The notes under the pieces were generated by a model that was given only the letters and a program-made list of their open reading frames with translations, was not told where the DNA came from and searched no databases. The translations under genes were made by a program, and so were the position numbers. From Falsiroseomonas sp050563545 (lineage in GTDB: Bacteria > Pseudomonadota > Alphaproteobacteria > Acetobacterales > Acetobacteraceae): 64,000 nucleotides of DNA. Below are positions 8,185-16,219 of this stretch, piece after piece. Within the stretch, counting starts at the first letter, position 1, and each line of letters starts with the position of its first letter. Location: positions 124,001-188,000 of the forward strand of contig NZ_JBNXUM010000008.1 in NCBI RefSeq assembly GCF_050563545.1. The letters are read 5' to 3'.

Positions 8185-9224
8185 GCGGGGCGGAACTCGT
8201 CCTGGACGGCCTCGCGCGCCGCTATGGCGCGACCGTGGCGGTGGATCGCGTGGACCTGGCGGTCGCGCCTGGTGAACTCGTAGCGCTGCTCGGTCCCTCG
8301 GGCTGCGGCAAGACCACGACGCTGCGCATGGTCGCCGGCTTCGTGGAGCCGAGCGCCGGGCGCGTGCGTCTGCGCGGCCTAGATATCACGACGCTGCCCG
8401 CTCATCGCCGCGATGCCGGCATGGTGTTCCAGTCCTATGCGCTGTTCCCGCATCTCTCGGTCGCCGAGAACATCGCCTTCGGCTTGCGCCGCCGCGGCGT
8501 CGGCCGCGCGGAAATCACCGAACGCGTCGGCCGCATGATCGACCTGCTGCAGCTGACCGGCCTCCAGGACCGCCTGCCCCGCCAGCTCTCGGGCGGGCAG
8601 CAGCAGCGCGTCGCGGTCGGCCGCGCCCTGGTGATCCGCCCCGCTGTCGTGCTGCTGGACGAGCCCTTCTCCAACCTCGACGCCCTGCTGCGCGAAGGCA
8701 CGCGGATCGAGTTGCGGCGCCTGCAGACCGAACTCGGCTTGACCACGCTCTTCGTCACGCATGACCAGGCCGAGGCGATGGCGATCTCCGACCGCATCGC
8801 GGTGATGCACAAGGGCAGGCTCGAGCAGCTCGGCACGCCGCGGGAGGTCTACGACCACCCCGCCACGCGCTTCGTCGCCGGCTTCATCGGCCGCGCCAAC
8901 CTCTTCGAAGTCATGACGCACGCTGCCGGCGGCCAGGTTTCGGAGGATGGCATCAATCTGAACGGCCCGTGCGCCGCGACGCTGGTGCTGCGCCCCGAAC
9001 GCATCTCGCTGGACGAGGCCGAGCCAGGCCCGGCCAACGCCGCCCGCGGCACGGTGGAGGTCGTCTCCTTCCTCGGCACGGGCGTGCAGCTCATACTGCG
9101 CCTGGCGGGCGGCCGCGCGCTGATGGTCGAAGGCCCGGCCGCGCTCGCCGACCGCTTCCGCCCCGGCAGCCCCGCCACGGCCCGTTGGCACGCCGAGGAC
9201 CTGATCTCGATCCCGGCGCGTTGA
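8181..9224 (+). CDS. ABC transporter ATP-binding protein (PotA-like)
   Basis: 347-residue ATPase completing the polyamine-type importer. Walker A GPSGCGKT is at residues 38-45, the Q-loop is in 'GMVFQSYALFPHL', the signature LSGGQQQR is near 136 and Walker B VVLLDEPFSNLDA near 158, followed by the H-loop 'LFVTHDQAEAM'. The C-terminal TOBE region (from about residue 270) contains 'VVSFLGTGVQLILRL'. ATG 8181 overlaps the permease stop. The chemical nature of the cargo is not readable from this subunit. Confidence 0.93.
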   Translation: MSGAELVLDGLARRYGATVAVDRVDLAVAPGELVALLGPSGCGKTTTLRMVAGFVEPSAGRVRLRGLDITTLPAHRRDAGMVFQSYALFPHLSVAENIAFGLRRRGVGRAEITERVGRMIDLLQLTGLQDRLPRQLSGGQQQRVAVGRALVIRPAVVLLDEPFSNLDALLREGTRIELRRLQTELGLTTLFVTHDQAEAMAISDRIAVMHKGRLEQLGTPREVYDHPATRFVAGFIGRANLFEVMTHAAGGQVSEDGINLNGPCAATLVLRPERISLDEAEPGPANAARGTVEVVSFLGTGVQLILRLAGGRALMVEGPAALADRFRPGSPATARWHAEDLISIPAR

Positions 9225-9250
9225 GGCGCCGACAGCACGGAGGAACAGCC

Positions 9251-10222
9251 ATGCGCTTCGGCACCGCGGAGGCCGCGCCCGGCGAGCTCGCCAAGGGCGT
9301 CATCGAGCTCGGCAGCGACCCCATCCTTCCACTGCTCTCGCCCGTGCTGCTCGCCCGCGGCGCGCAGCCGGGCCCACGGCTCTACATCCAATGCCTGATC
9401 CATGGCGGGGAGAATGTCGGCCCCATCGCGGCGGCCCGCTTCCTGCGCGGGCTCGACCTGAAGCAGATGAAGGGCAGCATCGCTGCGCTGATGTGCGCCA
9501 ACCCGCTGGGCCAGCGGCAGCACAGCCGGCTGATCACGCAGGACGGCACCAACCTCAACCGCATCTTCCCGGGCAAGCCCGACGGCAGCGTCGGCGAGCA
9601 GATCGCGCATCGCCTGCTGGCGTTGGCCGGCGAGCATGGCGGGGACGCCGTGCTCGACCTGCATTCCGGCGGCGAGCTGACGATCACCGCCTTCTACGTG
9701 ATCTACGACGCCAAGGTGATGGGACCTGCGCAGCAGAAGGCGCAGCAACTCGCCGCGCAGATCGGCAGCCGATACCAATGGGGCGCGTCGGAGGATTGGA
9801 TGGAGGGCACCTACCTCACCAACGTCACGCGCCGCCACGGCATCCCGAGCCTGATCATCGAGAGCGGCGGCGGCGCGCGCGTGCGGGAGGAGGACTTGGC
9901 GAACTTCTCCACCGCGCTGCATGGCGCCGCGCGCGCGCTCGGCATGATGGCGGGCGATCCGCCCGCCGCGACCGACATCCGCCGCGGCGGCAACGCCGTG
10001 CATGTGAAATGCACGCGCGGCGGCTACTGGAACCCCGCGATCGAGCCCGGCCAGGACATGACCAGCGGGCAGTTGATGGGCGAGATCGTCGACATGTATG
10101 GCGAGGTCGTGGAGACGATCCGCTGCCCCACGCCGCAGGCCTGGGTCGGCTCGATCCGCCGGCCCTGGATGCCGCTCTATGCCGGCGACCAGGTGGTTGA
10201 GGTCGTGGAGCGCAAGCCGTGA
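9251..10222 (+). CDS. Succinylglutamate desuccinylase/aspartoacylase-family (M14-like) hydrolase
   Basis: 323-residue zinc-dependent deacylase-type protein. Members cleave an N-acyl or amide bond next to a carboxylate. Zinc ligands can be placed by motif: 'IHGGENVGP' near residue 57 gives His and Glu, and 'VLDLHSGGE' near 135 gives His. A C-terminal Glu (LIIESGGGARVREEDL, about 205-215) fits the catalytic base. ATG 9251 has an AGGAGGAA-like site 5-11 bp upstream. It sits between the importer ATPase and an amidase pair, so it probably acts on the imported compound. The exact substrate is unknown; it is not assigned to astE. Confidence 0.82.
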   Translation: MRFGTAEAAPGELAKGVIELGSDPILPLLSPVLLARGAQPGPRLYIQCLIHGGENVGPIAAARFLRGLDLKQMKGSIAALMCANPLGQRQHSRLITQDGTNLNRIFPGKPDGSVGEQIAHRLLALAGEHGGDAVLDLHSGGELTITAFYVIYDAKVMGPAQQKAQQLAAQIGSRYQWGASEDWMEGTYLTNVTRRHGIPSLIIESGGGARVREEDLANFSTALHGAARALGMMAGDPPAATDIRRGGNAVHVKCTRGGYWNPAIEPGQDMTSGQLMGEIVDMYGEVVETIRCPTPQAWVGSIRRPWMPLYAGDQVVEVVERKP

Positions 10223-10392
10223 CGCTCGCGGAATTCACGGCCTGGGCGGCGCGGCTCGGTCTGGACCGGCTCACGGAGGACGACCTCGCTGAGCTGCATC
10301 GCGGCTGGCTGGGCATGCAGCGGCAACTGGACCGGGTCCGGGCGGGCCTGCGTGCGGACGACCTGCCGCCCAAGCCGCCGCTCGGGACATGA
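10219..10392 (+). CDS. Small GatC/AtzG-like partner protein of the amidase
   Basis: 57-residue protein read from GTG 10219, which overlaps the previous stop (GTGA); its own stop overlaps the amidase ATG (ATGA). The N-terminal half reads TLAEFTAWAARLGLDRLTED, followed by 'ELHRGWLGMQRQLDRVRAGL' and a proline-rich end. This is a helix-helix-tail layout like GatC, AtzG and other small partners encoded just upstream of amidase-signature enzymes. Such partners wrap around or stabilise the catalytic subunit. The assignment rests on size, layout and position rather than on a diagnostic motif. Confidence 0.6.
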   Translation: MTLAEFTAWAARLGLDRLTEDDLAELHRGWLGMQRQLDRVRAGLRADDLPPKPPLGT

Positions 10393-11753
10393 GCGACCTG
10401 GTCTGGCTGACCGCGGCCGGGGGTGCGCGGCGAATCGCTGCGGGCTCGCTCACCTCGCAGCGCTGGACGGAGGCGCTGCTGGCGCACGCCGCCGCGCTGC
10501 AGCCGCGCCTTGCCGCCTGGATCACGTTGGACGAGGCCGGCGCGCTGGACGCCGCGCGCGGCGCCGATCGCGCGACGCCGTGCGGTCCGCTGCATGGCGT
10601 GCCGCTCGGCCTGAAGGACTGCATCGACACGGCCGGGCTGCGCACCACCGGCCACTCGCGGCTTCACCTTCACCGCGTGCCCGTGCGCGATGCGCTAATC
10701 ACCGCGCGACTGCGAGAGGCCGGCGCCGTCATCATCGGCAAACACGCGATGTACGAGCTGTCCTATGGCGGCCCTTCCTTCGACCTGCCCTTCCCGCCCG
10801 CGCGCAATCCCTGGGATCCCGATCGCATCCCCGGCGGCTCCTCCTCCGGCTCCGCCGCGGCCGTGGCGTCCGGCCAGGGACCGATCGCAGTCGGGACGGA
10901 TGCCGGCGGCTCCATCCGCCAGCCCGCTTCCTATTGCGGCGTGGTCGGGCTGAAGCCGACGCTGGGCCTTGTGCCGCGCGAGGGCGTGCTGCCCATGACC
11001 TTCACCATGGGCGAGGCCGGCCCGATGGCGCGCACGGCCGAGGACGCCGCGCTGCTGCTCGACGCCATTGCCGGGACCACGACGGCCGCGCGCATCGCCG
11101 AGGGCGTCGCCGGCGCGCGCATTGGCGTGCTGCGCAACTTCTTCGACGGCGCGGAGGTCCGCGCGGCGGACGCGGTCATCGCCGCGGTGGAGAATGGCCT
11201 GTCGCTGCTGTCTTCGCTCGGCGCGCGCGTGGCCGATGCCGAAGCCCCGTCACCCCGCGACCTCGACGCCTGCGGCCGGGTCATCCTGCTCGCCGAGGCT
11301 TTCGCGAACCACGAGGCGCAGTTGCGCTCCGACCCCTCCGTCTATGGCCGCCTCGCGCGGCACCGCTTCGCGCTCGGCGCCTTCCTCTCCGCCGCCGACC
11401 TGCTGCAGGCGCAGCGCCGCCGCATGGCGCTGGCGGCGCAGATGGATGCGCTTTTCGACGGCCACGATCTGCTGGTCTGCGCCGGCGAGGTCTCGGGCGC
11501 GCCGCGCTTCGACGAAGCGGTCTCCGGCGAGAGCTTCCCTTTCGTTGCGCAGCTCTCGCTGCGCATCCCGTTCAACCTGACGGGCCACCCCGCCCTGGTC
11601 CTGCCCTGCGGCTTCGATGAAGAAGGCATGCCGCTCGCGCTGCAGATTGTCGGGCGGCGCGGCGAGGAGGCGCGCCTCCTCGCCGCCGCGCACGCGCTGG
11701 AAGCGCGCCTCGGCCTGCGGGACGCCCGCCCGCCGCTCAGCCTTCCCGCCTGA
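10389..11753 (+). CDS. Amidase-signature family amidase
   Basis: 454-residue cytosolic amidase. The Ser-cisSer-Lys triad is visible: Lys76 in 'PLGLKDCIDT', cis-Ser at about 151 in 'PGGSSSGSA', and nucleophile Ser175 in 'GTDAGGSIRQPA'. The 24-residue spacing between the two serines is normal. The C-terminal lid has 'PFNLTGHPALVLPCGFDE', typical of the AtzE/GatA branch. ATG 10389 overlaps the stop of the small GatC-like gene. It probably hydrolyses an amide released by, or imported with, the transporter cargo. It ends 17 bp inside the convergent DUF3830 gene. Confidence 0.92.
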   Translation: MSDLVWLTAAGGARRIAAGSLTSQRWTEALLAHAAALQPRLAAWITLDEAGALDAARGADRATPCGPLHGVPLGLKDCIDTAGLRTTGHSRLHLHRVPVRDALITARLREAGAVIIGKHAMYELSYGGPSFDLPFPPARNPWDPDRIPGGSSSGSAAAVASGQGPIAVGTDAGGSIRQPASYCGVVGLKPTLGLVPREGVLPMTFTMGEAGPMARTAEDAALLLDAIAGTTTAARIAEGVAGARIGVLRNFFDGAEVRAADAVIAAVENGLSLLSSLGARVADAEAPSPRDLDACGRVILLAEAFANHEAQLRSDPSVYGRLARHRFALGAFLSAADLLQAQRRRMALAAQMDALFDGHDLLVCAGEVSGAPRFDEAVSGESFPFVAQLSLRIPFNLTGHPALVLPCGFDEEGMPLALQIVGRRGEEARLLAAAHALEARLGLRDARPPLSLPA

Positions 11754-12225
11754 TCTCCAGCATCTTCGCGCCGCGCAGCCGGATATCGGCGCATTCCTTC
11801 GCGAAGCCCGGCAGGTCCTCCGGCAGCATGCGGCCGAACATGGTGACCGGCGTCCAGCCGAGCGGGCCGAAGACGCGTCCGCCGTCGCCGTAGAACATGC
11901 CGATCTCCCAGAACTCGTCGGTGAGACCCTTCATCATGTTCGGGGCCTGGTAGAACCACAGCACGTCGCCCGGTGTCGGGATCACCGTCTGGTTCTCGCC
12001 AGGCAACGCTCGGGGATCGAAGGTCTGGGCGGATTTCGGCAGGCCGATCATGATCTCCGGCCCTGCGAACATCGCGTGGAAGCTGAGCTCGCGGACCGGC
12101 TGAGCCAGCGCGTTCCAGATTGCCTCCACTGTCTGCGGTGCCAGCGTCTCGTGGAGTTCCACGCGGCCGCTCACCCCGGCATCCACGAAGGTGAATCGCA
12201 GCATCCTGGGCATCCGGCTCTCCAT
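11737..12225 (-). CDS. DUF3830 family protein (cyclophilin-like fold)
   Basis: 162-residue protein matching DUF3830, a cyclophilin-like family often encoded with amidases and ABC importers. Characteristic blocks are 'ELSFHAMFAGPEIMIGLP', 'ENQTVIPTPGDVLWFYQ', 'EIGMFYGDGGRVFGPLGW' and 'LPGFAKECADIR'. The first Met (12225) is used; a second lies five codons later (MPRMLRF). It overlaps the amidase tail on the other strand by 17 bp, so the two are convergent. Function is unknown; a role in amide metabolism is inferred only from repeated company with such genes. Confidence 0.8.
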   Translation of the reverse strand: MESRMPRMLRFTFVDAGVSGRVELHETLAPQTVEAIWNALAQPVRELSFHAMFAGPEIMIGLPKSAQTFDPRALPGENQTVIPTPGDVLWFYQAPNMMKGLTDEFWEIGMFYGDGGRVFGPLGWTPVTMFGRMLPEDLPGFAKECADIRLRGAKMLEIRREG

Positions 12226-12283
12226 GGCTCGTGACGCGCCATGACAATCGCTCGCCGCCGTGCGGTCAAGGGAAGGCGCGCTC

Positions 12284-12481
12284 TTACCGGCACCGGGGGG
12301 AGCGCGCCTCCCGAGGGCCGGTCGGCAGGTCGGCGACCGAAGTCCGCTTGCGCCACTTGGCGATGGTCTTGGGGTTTACCCCGTAGCGGTGCGCCAGTTC
12401 CCTCAGGCTCGCTTGACTATGCTGGGTCGCGCGACGGACCGCCTCTTTCGTGGTGGCGCTGCCGTGGAGAACCTGGCCCAT
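12284..12481 (-). pseudogene. Truncated IS481-type transposase N terminus
   Basis: The frame gives MGQVLHGSATTKEAVRRA, then 'ELAHRYGVNPKTIAKWRKR' and 'SVADLPTGP'. This is the helix-turn-helix N-terminal domain of a widespread IS481-family transposase. About 60 codons are intact and then the reading ends without the DDE catalytic domain. No matching 3' part is seen in the neighbourhood, and no clean terminal inverted repeats could be assigned. It fills most of the 374-bp gap between the DUF3830 and formylglutamate-amidohydrolase genes. A similar but more decayed fragment lies near 54600. Confidence 0.75.
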
Positions 12482-12599
12482 AGCGGGTCCTTCCATGCCG
12501 GGGAAAAGACTGCACCATCAAACCCTGGGATCAAACAGTCCCGGGCCGCCGTGGACAAACTCAGCTTCGTGCACGGACTGGTGCACGCCGGCGCGACGC

Positions 12600-13379
12600 T
12601 CAGTTCCGGGCGGCCCTGACAGCAGACAGCGCCGCGGCCAAGCGCGCCGCCCAGGCCGTTCGGCCCTCGCCACCTTCGAGCAGGTCCTGACGCACCTCGA
12701 TCAGGGCGGCGTCGATCCCTCGCTGGTCGCCATGGACGGGGACCGTGTAGTCCTCGGCCGGCTCGATGCGGTATGGCTCGTTGTCGCCAACCACGATGTC
12801 CCCTGCGCCCGACAGCGCAGCCACCAGCGCAGCACCGAAGCCGGCGGCCCGCGCGTACAGCACGCCGGCGTGCCAAGGCCGGCGGTGGCCGTGGAAGACA
12901 GGCGTGAAGCTGTGGACGCCGATGACGATCGCCCGCCGGCCTGCACCCGCCCGCTCGTCGAGATGCTGCGTCACGCGCGCGTGGAACGGCGTGAACCAGG
13001 TCGCCGTGCGGCGCAGCCTCTCCTCCTGCGGGAGGTCGCGATTGCCGGGGATCTCCGTCGCTTCGCTGACGATCGGGATGCTCGTCGGCGCCCAGAGCGG
13101 TCGGTTCAGGTCGATCAGCAGCCGCGAACAGCCCGACAGGAAAAGCGGCGCATCGAGCAGTGCCGACAGGCGCATGGCGAGAGCGGCCGCTCCGATGTCC
13201 CAGGCAATGTGCCGCGTAAGCTCCTCCGGTGGCAGGCCCAGAGCCGCGTAGCGCAGGGGGATGTGGTTCGATGCGTGCTCGCACAGCAGCACGAAGACGG
13301 ACGCGCCTTCCTCGTTGACGACGGTGACGGCCGGAGGGTGCGGGGCCAGGCGCCCCCCCGCGGCCGATCCGTGCCTCAT
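12600..13379 (-). CDS. N-formylglutamate amidohydrolase-family protein
   Basis: 259-residue hydrolase of the FGase family, which removes a formyl or similar acyl group from an amino-acid amine. Family landmarks are 'VLLCEHASNHIP' near residue 23, 'HIAWDIGAAALA', 'CSRLLIDLNRP', 'VIGVHSFTPVFHG' near 150 and 'DNEPYRIEPAEDYTVPVHG'. ATG 13379 overlaps the stop of the transglutaminase upstream (ATGA), which fixes the start inside a longer open frame. It is the last gene of the ATP-grasp operon. There it would trim a peptide or amide product rather than serve histidine degradation, since no hut genes are present. That role is inference. Confidence 0.85.
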   Translation of the reverse strand: MRHGSAAGGRLAPHPPAVTVVNEEGASVFVLLCEHASNHIPLRYAALGLPPEELTRHIAWDIGAAALAMRLSALLDAPLFLSGCSRLLIDLNRPLWAPTSIPIVSEATEIPGNRDLPQEERLRRTATWFTPFHARVTQHLDERAGAGRRAIVIGVHSFTPVFHGHRRPWHAGVLYARAAGFGAALVAALSGAGDIVVGDNEPYRIEPAEDYTVPVHGDQRGIDAALIEVRQDLLEGGEGRTAWAARLAAALSAVRAARN

Positions 13380-14230
13380 CGGTCGACCGGCGCAGCGAAG
13401 AACGGAGGCGCCGCGGTGTCCTGCGGCGGCACCTCTTCCGTGACCACCATGAAGCCAGCGAGCGTGCAGGGCCCGAAGGTCGTCGCGAGCGCGACATCCG
13501 TTGCATCGCGCCCGCGCGCCATCAGAATGCGGCCGACCCGCCGGACGTTGTGGCGCGCGTCGAAGGTGTGCCAATGGCCGCCGAGATAGGCCTCGAACCA
13601 CGCGCTGAAATCCATCGGTGCGTCGGAGGCCGGCACGCCGATGTCACCGAGGTAGCCCGTGCAGTAGCGTGCGGGTATGTTCATGCAGCGGCAGAGCGCC
13701 ACGGCGAGATGCGCGAAGTCACGGCAGACGCCGCGCCGGTCCGCATGCCCGGTCCAGGCGGTCCTGGTCGAATCGGCATGCTCGTAGCCGAAGGTGATGC
13801 GGTCGTGCACGTAGTCGCAGATCGCCTGCACCCGCGCCCAGCCCGGCGGCGTGCCGCCGAACAGCGACCAGGCCGTGTCGGACAGCCTGTCCGTCTCGCA
13901 GTACCGGCTTCCTAGAAGATAGACCAGCACGTCATCCGGCAGATCCTGCACGGAATGCTGTGAAGCCTCCAGCGCCACCGCATCCAGCGTGCCGGGGTCC
14001 GTCACCATGAGCTCGGCCGCCATCGTGAGGCGGCCGACAGGTGCGACGATACGGGTGCAGATGTTCCCGTAGACGTCGCGGTACTCCGTTGGGCCGACGG
14101 GTGGATCGAAGGCGATCCGCTGCGGGCCGAGCAGATGGGGCATCCGTTCGGGATGGATGCTGAGGGCCAGCAGCATCGGGGTCGGCTGCGGGCAGTCATA
14201 GGCGATTTCGAAGCCTGCACGGATCAGCAT
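13376..14230 (-). CDS. Transglutaminase-like cysteine protein A
   Basis: 284-residue transglutaminase-like (papain-fold) protein with the bacterial N-terminal beta region preceding the catalytic core. The triad can be read: Cys169 in 'GVCRDFAHLAVALCR', His in 'GGHWHTFDARHN', and the Asp of the same segment. The start is ATG 14230 (MLIRAGFEIAYDC), since the 17 residues further upstream in the open frame look non-coding. Such proteins act as peptidases or amide transferases. It is distinct from protein B next to it, with a longer C-terminal tail and a 'GYLGDIGVP' loop after the Cys helix. Cytoplasmic by sequence, with no signal peptide. Confidence 0.88.
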   Translation of the reverse strand: MLIRAGFEIAYDCPQPTPMLLALSIHPERMPHLLGPQRIAFDPPVGPTEYRDVYGNICTRIVAPVGRLTMAAELMVTDPGTLDAVALEASQHSVQDLPDDVLVYLLGSRYCETDRLSDTAWSLFGGTPPGWARVQAICDYVHDRITFGYEHADSTRTAWTGHADRRGVCRDFAHLAVALCRCMNIPARYCTGYLGDIGVPASDAPMDFSAWFEAYLGGHWHTFDARHNVRRVGRILMARGRDATDVALATTFGPCTLAGFMVVTEEVPPQDTAAPPFFAAPVDR

Positions 14231-14297
14231 GAACGAGGATCTCCGGGACGTGCCGAACGCCGCCGAGGGACGGGCGTGCATGGCGGGTGGGCGGAAT

Positions 14298-15221
14298 TCA
14301 CGATCGTGCCGCGGCAGCGCGGCGCGGGCTGGCCTCGGGCCGGCCAGGTTCGTCGGCAGTCACGTCGACGGCGACCGTCATGCCGAGGCTGTCGGCGGGG
14401 AAGCCGGTCCATGTGCCGTGCAGCGGCAGCGCCTGCGCGGGATCGCGCGCCACGGCGACGCGGATCAGGTCCCGGTTGCCGACGATGCCGTTTGTGGGAT
14501 CGAATTCGACCCATCCGGCACCAGGAAGGTAGACCCGCGCCCAGGCATGCGTCGAACCGCCGCCGGTGTGATGATCCGTTAGGCTTCCCGGACCGTACAC
14601 GTAGCCCGACACGAAGCGAGCAGCGAGCCCGAGCGAACGCGCCGCCTCGATCATCAGCAAGGCGAAGTCGCGACACGTGCCGCTGCCGAGCTTCAGCGTC
14701 CTGACCGGCTCCTGCGTGCCCCGCTCGTGGCGGGCGACATAGGTCAGTTCGCGCTTGATCGTGTGCGTCATCGCGGTGAGCAGGTCGATGGTGCGCGTCG
14801 GCCCGTTCGCGTTCAGGAAACGACGTGCCCAGAGATCCACTTGGCGGTCTCGATCGGCATAGTGCCGCTCGATGGACCTCGCGAGATCGGGCATCTCGTC
14901 CATGCCGTAGGAGAACGGATAGGTCGTCGCATAGTCGTCGAGCTGGAAGTCGAGTTCGTTCAGGGGCCGGTGTTCGAGCCGCACCATGCTCTCGAAGCGG
15001 AGTTCCCGCGCGCGGCCGGCGAAGCGCGCGACGGCGACGCTGTTGCCGAACACGTCGTGGACCCAGCGTATCTCCGACGGCGCCGGCGTGATGTCGAGCT
15101 TCACCTCGAGCAGGCGCTGGTCGTGACCCTCGCGGGGGCGGAGCATCATGCGATGCTCCCCGAAGGCGACGGGCTGACGGTAGCTGTAGGTCGTGACATG
15201 GCGGACGACGAGGATGGGCAT
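14298..15221 (-). CDS. Transglutaminase-like cysteine protein B
   Basis: 307-residue second transglutaminase-like protein. It has the standard N-terminal domain (MPILVVRHVTTYSYRQPVAF, 'EHRMMLRPREGHDQRL') and the core triad: Cys in 'GSGTCRDFALLM', His in 'GGGSTHAWARVY' and Asp in 'WVEFDPTNG'. This is the more typical member of the pair. A 67-bp gap separates it from protein A, while 11 bp separate it from the alpha-E gene upstream. The C-terminal 20 residues are Ala/Arg-rich and probably disordered. Confidence 0.9.
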   Translation of the reverse strand: MPILVVRHVTTYSYRQPVAFGEHRMMLRPREGHDQRLLEVKLDITPAPSEIRWVHDVFGNSVAVARFAGRARELRFESMVRLEHRPLNELDFQLDDYATTYPFSYGMDEMPDLARSIERHYADRDRQVDLWARRFLNANGPTRTIDLLTAMTHTIKRELTYVARHERGTQEPVRTLKLGSGTCRDFALLMIEAARSLGLAARFVSGYVYGPGSLTDHHTGGGSTHAWARVYLPGAGWVEFDPTNGIVGNRDLIRVAVARDPAQALPLHGTWTGFPADSLGMTVAVDVTADEPGRPEASPRRAAAARS

Positions 15222-15232
15222 TGCGCTCCGCC

Positions 15233-16219
15233 TCAGGACTGGTGCTGGCTCTGCGACTGCCGGACCTGCGGCGCGCCGAAGAAGGCGATCGCGAGATCAT
15301 CGGTGGCCGCGACGAGGGAGCGTTGGACCTGGTCCAGGAATCCGTGCAGGCCCTGCGCGATGACCTGATCGATCGTGATCGCGCCGAGCGATGCGTTCAG
15401 TGCGGCGAGCCCCTTGGCGGCGGACGCCCCGCCCGGCAGCCCGTGCCGGCTGCGCAGCACGCCGAGGATCCGGTCGGCCTCGCCGACGCAGAATGTCACT
15501 GCACGAGGAAAGCGGGGATGCAGCAGCAGGAAGCCGGAGACGCCGGCCGGGGTAACGCCGCCCGGTACGACACGCAGGTAGGCGTGGTGCGCCGCCGCCG
15601 AGCGCAGCACGATGTCCCACTGGCTCACATCGATGCGCTGCCCGACATCCTCGGCGCGGGGCAGCAGGGCGTGGTACTTGATGTCGATCAGCCGCGTCGT
15701 CTGGTCCGCGCGTTCGATGAAGCGGCCGAGGCGGTAGAAGTAGGATCCCTGGTCACGGTGCAGGGTGCCGTCGGTGATGCCGGTATGCGTCTGGCACGCC
15801 TCCTTGATGCGGCCGAGCAGCCGCGTCAGGCCGGATGGCGCGAGAGCCGCCGCGTCGATCTCGCTCACCCATTTGTGGAACACGTTGAGCTGCGCCCACA
15901 TCTCCGTGGAGATCAGCGGCCGCAGGACCCTCGCATTCTCCCGCGCGGCGGCGACGGCGCTGACGATGGACGTCGGGTTTGCGCGGTCCGTCACGCAGAA
16001 TCGGAGAACCGCGTCGGGCGTCGGCGCGCCATGTGTTGCCGCAAAGCGCTCCTCGTCGGCGTTGAGTTGCAGCACGGGCAGCCAGACCTGTTCGCCGCGG
16101 CGGTCGCGCGCGAAAGTCGCGTTGACGTCGAGGATGCGCGCCAGGTTCTCAGCCCGCTCGACGTAGCGCGCGAGCCAGAAGATGCTCTCCGCGTAGCGGG
16201 CGAGGAGCTCCTCAGCCAA
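15233..16219 (-). CDS. Alpha-E domain protein (DUF403)
   Basis: 328-residue all-helical alpha-E protein. It opens with MAEELLARYAESIFWLARYV and then 'ERAENLARILDVN', the recognised start of the family. Other landmarks are 'FYRLGRFIERADQTTRLID' near residue 175 and the repeated 'WLARY/RLGRFIERA' helix, suggesting an internal duplication. The family is almost always encoded with circularly permuted ATP-grasp enzymes and transglutaminases and is thought to assist amide ligation; no biochemistry is established. The gene overlaps the ATP-grasp stop by 8 bp. Confidence 0.92.
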   Translation of the reverse strand: MAEELLARYAESIFWLARYVERAENLARILDVNATFARDRRGEQVWLPVLQLNADEERFAATHGAPTPDAVLRFCVTDRANPTSIVSAVAAARENARVLRPLISTEMWAQLNVFHKWVSEIDAAALAPSGLTRLLGRIKEACQTHTGITDGTLHRDQGSYFYRLGRFIERADQTTRLIDIKYHALLPRAEDVGQRIDVSQWDIVLRSAAAHHAYLRVVPGGVTPAGVSGFLLLHPRFPRAVTFCVGEADRILGVLRSRHGLPGGASAAKGLAALNASLGAITIDQVIAQGLHGFLDQVQRSLVAATDDLAIAFFGAPQVRQSQSQHQS

